A stretch of DNA of 64,000 nt, taken from NCBI GenBank assembly GCA_963728965.1, contig CAVSMH010000006.1:248001-312000 (forward strand), given 5' to 3'. The DNA is from DASQZT01 sp963728965. GTDB lineage: Bacteria > Acidobacteriota > Terriglobia > Bryobacterales > Bryobacteraceae. Under the pieces are notes generated by a model. It was not told the DNA's origin, did no database searches, and saw only the letters and a program-made list of their open reading frames with translations. Shown here one piece after another: positions 59,965-64,000 of this stretch (its first letter is position 1; every line of letters starts with the position of its first letter). The translations under genes and the position numbers were made by a program.

Positions 59965-62412
59965 CTACACGCCGGTGCGCGCGCGGCGCGCCAACTCTTC
60001 GAGCGTCTGGTTGGTTTGCCGGCGATAGCCCTTTAGAGGCAGGATGCGTTCGTGAATCGCATCCATCAGCCAGGCACGCTGCGGAAAGAAGCTGGCTTCC
60101 AGTTCGGCCGCGGGAGTAATCCAGTTTCGCGACCCCACCACCACCGGAGGGGCGTCCAGATCGTCGAAGCACAACTGCGTCAGCTCCGAAGCTACCGTCT
60201 GCATTACCGAGCCGCGCTCCACCGCGTCGGTTACCAGCAGCACCTTCCCGGTCTTGCGCACCGACTCCGCCAGCGGCGCATAATCCAGCGGGTTGGCGGC
60301 GCGCAGGTCGATCACCTCGGCCGACAGCCCGAACCGCGTCTCGAGTTCTTCGGCCGCGCCGATGGCGGTGTAAAGCGCCGGTCCCAACGAAACGATGGTC
60401 AGGTCCCGCCCCTTACGCTTGATCGAGGGCGCCGACAGGGCGATCTCGTAATAGCCTTCCGGCACCCCCGATTCCACAAACATCTCGCCGAAATCGTATA
60501 CCTTCTGGCTTTCGAAGAAGACCACCGGGTCGGTGCCGGCGAGCGCCGCGTTCATCATGCCCTTGGCGTCGTAGGGAGTCACCGGATAGACCACCTTCAG
60601 GCCGGGGATGTGGTGGACCAGCGCGCTCCAGTCCTGCGAATGTTGCGCGCCGTATTTGGCGCCCACGGAAATGCGCAACACCACCGGCATCGCAATCTGC
60701 CCCGCGGACATGGCCTGCCACTTGGCGAGCTGGTTAAAGATCTCGTCGCCCGCGCGCCCCATAAAATCGGCGTACATCAGTTCGGCCACCACGCGGCCAC
60801 CCGCCAGCGCATAGCCCACCGCCGCGCCCACAATGCCGGCCTCGGAAATCGGTGCATTGAAGAGGCGCTGGTAGGGCAGCAATTCGGTCAGCCCGCGATA
60901 CACCGCGAACGCGCCTCCCCAGTCGCGATTCTCCTCGCCGAATGCCACCATGGTCGGGTCGATCGCGAATCGGTGGAGCAGCGCTTCGAAGATCGCGTCG
61001 CGTACGTTGAAGGCCTTCAGTTTCGGCACCGGCTTGCCGTTTTCGAGCGGCGTCCGGACCTTGCCGCGGATCTGCTGCACGCGGGCATTGTCGGCCACGT
61101 TCTGGAGCAGTTCCGGCGAGCGGTCGTCGAATTTCTCGACCTTGCGGTTGGAGAACATCACCGACCCCACCAGTTCGGAATCGGCCGGAATGCGCGGGCT
61201 CACCTCCAGGTCGGCGGCCAGGCGGAACATTTCGAAAACCGTGGCGCGCACCCGTTCGCGCGTGGCATCCAACTCGCCCGCCGTTACCGGCCCGCTCTCC
61301 AGCACCCTGCGCCGGAACGCGTTGATGGAATCGGCCTGCTGCCAGCGCTCGATCTCCTGCGGCGCGCGATAGCTGGAGGCATCCGAAGGTGAGTGGCCGC
61401 TGATCCGGTACGTGACCGTGTCCAGCAGGACCGGTCCTTTGCCCTCGAGCAGGGTGCATTTCTTTCGCCGGAAGGCGTCGATCACCGCCAACGGGTCGTA
61501 GCCGTTCACGCGCTCGGCATGCATCTGGTCGGGGTTCACCCCGGCCCCGATGCGCGCGATGAAACCCACCCCCATGGTCTCGCCCCACGGCTGTCCGCCC
61601 ATGCCGTAAAAATTGTTCATGCAGTTGAACAAAATGGGCAGCCCTCCGCCGAGTGCCTGGTCCCACAGCTTGCGGTACTGATCCATGCTGGCAAACGTGA
61701 TGCCTTCCCACACCGGGCCGCAGCCGAACGACGCGTCGCCGATATTGGCCACCACGATCCCGGGTTTGCGGTTCACGCGTTTGAATAGCGCGGCGCCCGG
61801 TGCCAGGGAGCCGGACCCGCCGACAATCGCATTGTTGGGGTAGATGCCGAACGGCGTGAAGAAAGCGTGCATGGAGCCGCCCAGCCCGCGATTGAGGCCG
61901 GTATCGCGCGCGAAGATCTCGCTGTAGGCGCCATAAAGGAAGAACCGCAGCGCCAGTTCTTTGGTGCCACCGCGGAAATCTCTTTCAACCGGCCGCAGCA
62001 TCGCGCCATCCCGGTACGACTCCATGATGGCCGTGAGGTCCGCCTCGCTCAGTTGCCGGATGGCGGAGCAGGCCTTCGCCAGGATCTCGCCATGGCTGCG
62101 GTGCGATCCGAACACGTAATCGTCGGGCGCGAGCGCAAACGCCATGCCCACCGCCGCCGCTTCCTGCCCGATCGAAAGGTGCGCCGGACCCGCATGTTGA
62201 TAGGCGATTCCGTTGTAGGCGCCCTTCAGCTTGATCTCGTTGAGAATGGTTTCGAACTCGCGGATCGCGCACAGGTCTTCCCACACCTCGAGCAGGGCGG
62301 CAGCGGAGTACGTCGCAATATCGTCCTGGTACGCGTTCACCGGAATATCGGCAAACCGGATGCTGTCTTTGGCAAAAACCGCCTCGGGATCAATGATGAT
62401 CGATTTGGGCAT
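59965..62412 (-). CDS. Fused E1 alpha-beta thiamine-diphosphate dehydrogenase (2-oxoacid dehydrogenase)
   Basis: An 815-residue fusion. Start ATG 62412 (MPKSIIIDPEAVFAK) overlaps the E2 stop; the ORF to 62802 is E2 in another frame. The alpha half carries the TPP motif GDASFGCGPVWEGITF ending with NCMNN, and HRSHGEILAKACS; the beta half begins near residue 480 with FNVRDAIFEALLHRFAIDPT, MVAFGEENRDWGGAFAVYRG, ISEAGIVGAAVGYALAGGRV and VYPVTPYDAKGMMNAAL. Separate or fused E1 subunits of this type serve branched-chain, acetoin and pyruvate complexes; the substrate cannot be told from sequence. No E3 lies in the window. Confidence 0.92.
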   Translation of the reverse strand: MPKSIIIDPEAVFAKDSIRFADIPVNAYQDDIATYSAAALLEVWEDLCAIREFETILNEIKLKGAYNGIAYQHAGPAHLSIGQEAAAVGMAFALAPDDYVFGSHRSHGEILAKACSAIRQLSEADLTAIMESYRDGAMLRPVERDFRGGTKELALRFFLYGAYSEIFARDTGLNRGLGGSMHAFFTPFGIYPNNAIVGGSGSLAPGAALFKRVNRKPGIVVANIGDASFGCGPVWEGITFASMDQYRKLWDQALGGGLPILFNCMNNFYGMGGQPWGETMGVGFIARIGAGVNPDQMHAERVNGYDPLAVIDAFRRKKCTLLEGKGPVLLDTVTYRISGHSPSDASSYRAPQEIERWQQADSINAFRRRVLESGPVTAGELDATRERVRATVFEMFRLAADLEVSPRIPADSELVGSVMFSNRKVEKFDDRSPELLQNVADNARVQQIRGKVRTPLENGKPVPKLKAFNVRDAIFEALLHRFAIDPTMVAFGEENRDWGGAFAVYRGLTELLPYQRLFNAPISEAGIVGAAVGYALAGGRVVAELMYADFMGRAGDEIFNQLAKWQAMSAGQIAMPVVLRISVGAKYGAQHSQDWSALVHHIPGLKVVYPVTPYDAKGMMNAALAGTDPVVFFESQKVYDFGEMFVESGVPEGYYEIALSAPSIKRKGRDLTIVSLGPALYTAIGAAEELETRFGLSAEVIDLRAANPLDYAPLAESVRKTGKVLLVTDAVERGSVMQTVASELTQLCFDDLDAPPVVVGSRNWITPAAELEASFFPQRAWLMDAIHERILPLKGYRRQTNQTLEELARRARTGV

Positions 62413-63563
62413 TACGATGATTCCATCCGTTCCACCTGGTCCTTCAGGATCTTCAGAAATCTCGCGCCGGGCGCGCCGTCGATGACCTGGTGGTCGCAGG
62501 TGAGCGACAGACCGATGGCATCGGCGATCGCGATGCGGCCGCCTTGACGAACCAGCTTGGGCTGGATCGCATCCACCCCCAGGATCGCGACTTGCGGCGG
62601 GTTCAGGATCGGCGTGAACCACTCGATCCCCAGGCTGCCCAGGTTGCTCACCGTGAACGTGGCGCCGCTCAGGTCGTCGGCGGAGATGGTCCCGGCGACC
62701 GCCCGCGCCGCCAGTTCTTTGCTCTTGCGCGCCAACTCCGCGAGCGCGAGCCGCTGGCAGCTTCGGATTACCGGCACGAGCAATCCCCGATCCGTGTCGC
62801 ACGCAAACCCGAGATGGATTTCGTCATGGCGGCGAATCCGGCCCTCGACGAATTCCGCGTTCAACGCCGGCGCCTGCAACAGCGCCTTCACCACGCAGAA
62901 CAACACCAGGTCGTTGATATTGATGTCCGCCGTGGCGGGCTCCGCTTTGAGCCGCGCGCGCAGGGCCAGCATCGCGCCGGCATCGGCGGAGGTGTGCAGC
63001 GTGTACTGCGCCGTGCCGCTGAGCGACTCGCGCATCCGCCGCGCAATCTTTTCGCGGATCCGTGAGATCGGCTCGGCCGCTTGCGTGGCGGAGTACAGCG
63101 TTTCCAGGTCCTGCTCCAGCACTCTTCCACCGGGACCGGAGCCCTCCACCGCCGCCGGATGGAAATTGTGTTCCTCCGCGAAGCGCCGGGCACGCGGGCT
63201 GAAGGGCGCCGCCGCGGGTGCGGACTCCACCATCACCGCGGCGTTCCCTGCTTCCCTGGCGGGTGGCGGCGCCGCCTCCACGACCGGTTCTTTTACCCTG
63301 GCGGCCCCATCCGCGATGGCTTCCCCCGGCTCGCCGATCACGCACAGCCGCGTGAACACCGGCGCGTACGCCCCTTCTTCGTAATCCACCGCGAGCAGCG
63401 TACCGCCCACCGGCGCCGTCAGCTCGAAAGTGGTCTTATCGGTTTCGATTTCGGCGATGATCTCGCCTTCCTGAACCGGGTCGCCCTTGTGCTTCAGCCA
63501 TCGGCTTACCAGGCATTCTTCGACGGTGTTGCCAAGCTTGGGCACCTCCACCGGAGTCGCCAT
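62412..63563 (-). CDS. Dihydrolipoamide acyltransferase (E2)
   Basis: A 383-residue E2: lipoyl domain (VEVPKLGNTVEECLVSRWLK with the lipoylated Lys in EIETDKTTFELTAPVGGTL), Pro/Ala-rich linker, peripheral-subunit-binding domain (FSPRARRFAEEHNFHPAAVE), and catalytic domain ending GLSLTCDHQVIDGAPGARFL with the His-xxx-Asp motif. One lipoyl domain is typical of acetoin/branched-chain complexes. Its stop and the E1 start overlap by one base (TAATG), and its own ATG follows the transaldolase stop directly, so the three are one operon. Confidence 0.94.
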   Translation of the reverse strand: MATPVEVPKLGNTVEECLVSRWLKHKGDPVQEGEIIAEIETDKTTFELTAPVGGTLLAVDYEEGAYAPVFTRLCVIGEPGEAIADGAARVKEPVVEAAPPPAREAGNAAVMVESAPAAAPFSPRARRFAEEHNFHPAAVEGSGPGGRVLEQDLETLYSATQAAEPISRIREKIARRMRESLSGTAQYTLHTSADAGAMLALRARLKAEPATADININDLVLFCVVKALLQAPALNAEFVEGRIRRHDEIHLGFACDTDRGLLVPVIRSCQRLALAELARKSKELAARAVAGTISADDLSGATFTVSNLGSLGIEWFTPILNPPQVAILGVDAIQPKLVRQGGRIAIADAIGLSLTCDHQVIDGAPGARFLKILKDQVERMESS

Positions 63564-64000
63564 TTAGCGGAAGTTCTCCATCAGCCTCCAGCCCACGTCG
63601 GCAAACTGCGACAGCGTTCGCTGGGTCGGGCCGAAGCCGACGAACTCGCCGGGCGCCATCCCGTCCGGTTCGTACGCGCGCAGGAACTCGGGCATGGCCG
63701 CGAGCCGCTCGATGGCGTCGGGCGGAACCGGAATGCCGATCCGCTCCTCGCGCGGAAACTCCTTCGTCACGAAGGGCTCTTGCCAGGCGGGCGCGATGGA
63801 CATGATCAGGTCGCCACCGGTGAGCTCCGTCAGGTGATACTCCCCGCGCAGCGCCGCCACCAGCAGCACGGCATCGTATCCGCGTTCCTGGTACATGGCG
63901 TAAGCACGCTTGGTAGCGGCCAGCCCCGCCTGGCGGATATCGCCTTCGCTGACGGCGGCCTGGTTATCGTGCGCCACCTCGCGGAGATAGTCGTCCAGCC
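63564..64000 (-). CDS. Transaldolase-family protein (5' end beyond window)
   Basis: The reverse frame is open across the right edge; the visible part starts LDDYLREVAHDNQAAVSEGD and continues RQAGLAATKRAYAMYQERGY, DAVLLVAALRGEYHLTELTG, DLIMSIAPAWQEPF and GPTQRTLSQFADVGWRL. This is the C-terminal third of a transaldolase, after the catalytic-Lys barrel strand, so the active site is outside the window. The GTG at 63977 is not a start: coding similarity continues past it. Its stop is directly followed by the E2 ATG. A transaldolase-like enzyme feeding a 2-oxoacid dehydrogenase suggests a keto-sugar route. Confidence 0.85.
   Translation of the reverse strand, partial: LDDYLREVAHDNQAAVSEGDIRQAGLAATKRAYAMYQERGYDAVLLVAALRGEYHLTELTGGDLIMSIAPAWQEPFVTKEFPREERIGIPVPPDAIERLAAMPEFLRAYEPDGMAPGEFVGFGPTQRTLSQFADVGWRLMENFR

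Noticed and set aside
1..64000. CRISPR array, rRNA operon or prophage
   Set aside because: No regularly spaced repeats, no rRNA-like stretches and no phage structural genes were seen on either strand.

Overview
The window looks like a chromosomal segment of an Acidobacteriota bacterium, most likely the Solibacter/Bryobacter group. This is inferred from gene content, not from a marker gene: GC-rich coding DNA, a duplicated FtsX-type permease of the acidobacterial ADOP kind paired with a PadR regulator, three very long TonB-dependent receptors with an N-terminal carboxypeptidase-regulatory-like domain, several ExuT-like MFS carriers, a class of proteins starting with a winged-helix-like domain, and no phage or plasmid backbone. 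No rRNA, complete tRNA or CRISPR array was seen.

Layout. 1-4.4 kb: an ADP-forming acyl-CoA synthetase/GNAT fusion cut by the left edge, a small upstream partner, a scarred hydrolase remnant and an MFS carrier. 4.4-7.4 kb: ADOP permease and PadR regulator. 7.4-13.9 kb: a decaying accessory stretch with frameshifted or truncated genes (beta-propeller, PEP-synthase-like N-terminus, kinase-type propeller, SDR, EamA), a 27-bp direct repeat flanking a VOC gene and a 147-bp MITE; a FadR-type GntR regulator there appears intact. 14-17 kb: multihaem cytochrome-TPR protein and a Tat-exported enolase-superfamily enzyme. 17.3-31.9 kb: eight co-directional genes closed by a strong terminator (TonB receptor, mutarotase-fold protein, class III aminotransferase, MFS carrier, neutral-ceramidase-family protein, DUF4832 protein, small secreted protein, DUF5107-TPR protein), probably one uptake and breakdown system. 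32.2-40.1 kb: a membrane-anchored winged-helix/double-malectin protein convergent to a TonB receptor plus glycosidase-like pair. 40.4-44.7 kb: an arsenic operon (arsR, arsD, acr3, arsC) between wrecked genes and a transposase fragment. 44.7-46.1 kb: a radical SAM gene with an in-frame UGA that reads as selenocysteine in a Cys-Sec-Ala-Glu-Pro tail. 46-55 kb: secreted proteins, a tRNA 3' fragment, a membrane glycosyltransferase, a GMC oxidoreductase with a small membrane partner, a 50-residue zinc ribbon, DUF1223, and an MFS-SDR pair. 55-59.8 kb: a TonB receptor with a Gly/His-rich segment, a DUF5666 protein and a Lys-rich secreted peptide. 60-64 kb: transaldolase-family protein, E2 acyltransferase and a fused E1 alpha-beta dehydrogenase in one tightly packed operon.

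Themes. Scavenging of plant or microbial polymers and sugar acids dominates: receptors bring ligands across the outer membrane, secreted glycosidase-like and ceramidase-like proteins process them, MFS carriers import products, and dehydratase, SDR and aminotransferase enzymes convert them. A recurring palindrome with a 3-base centre in promoters at 12.5, 16.8, 17.1 and possibly 32.1 kb is a candidate operator for the GntR regulator at 11.7 kb. The strongest individual observations are the hidden selenoprotein, the ArsD-ArsA scar fusion, the pectinase-like pseudogene with an inverted internal segment, and the winged-helix/malectin membrane sensor.
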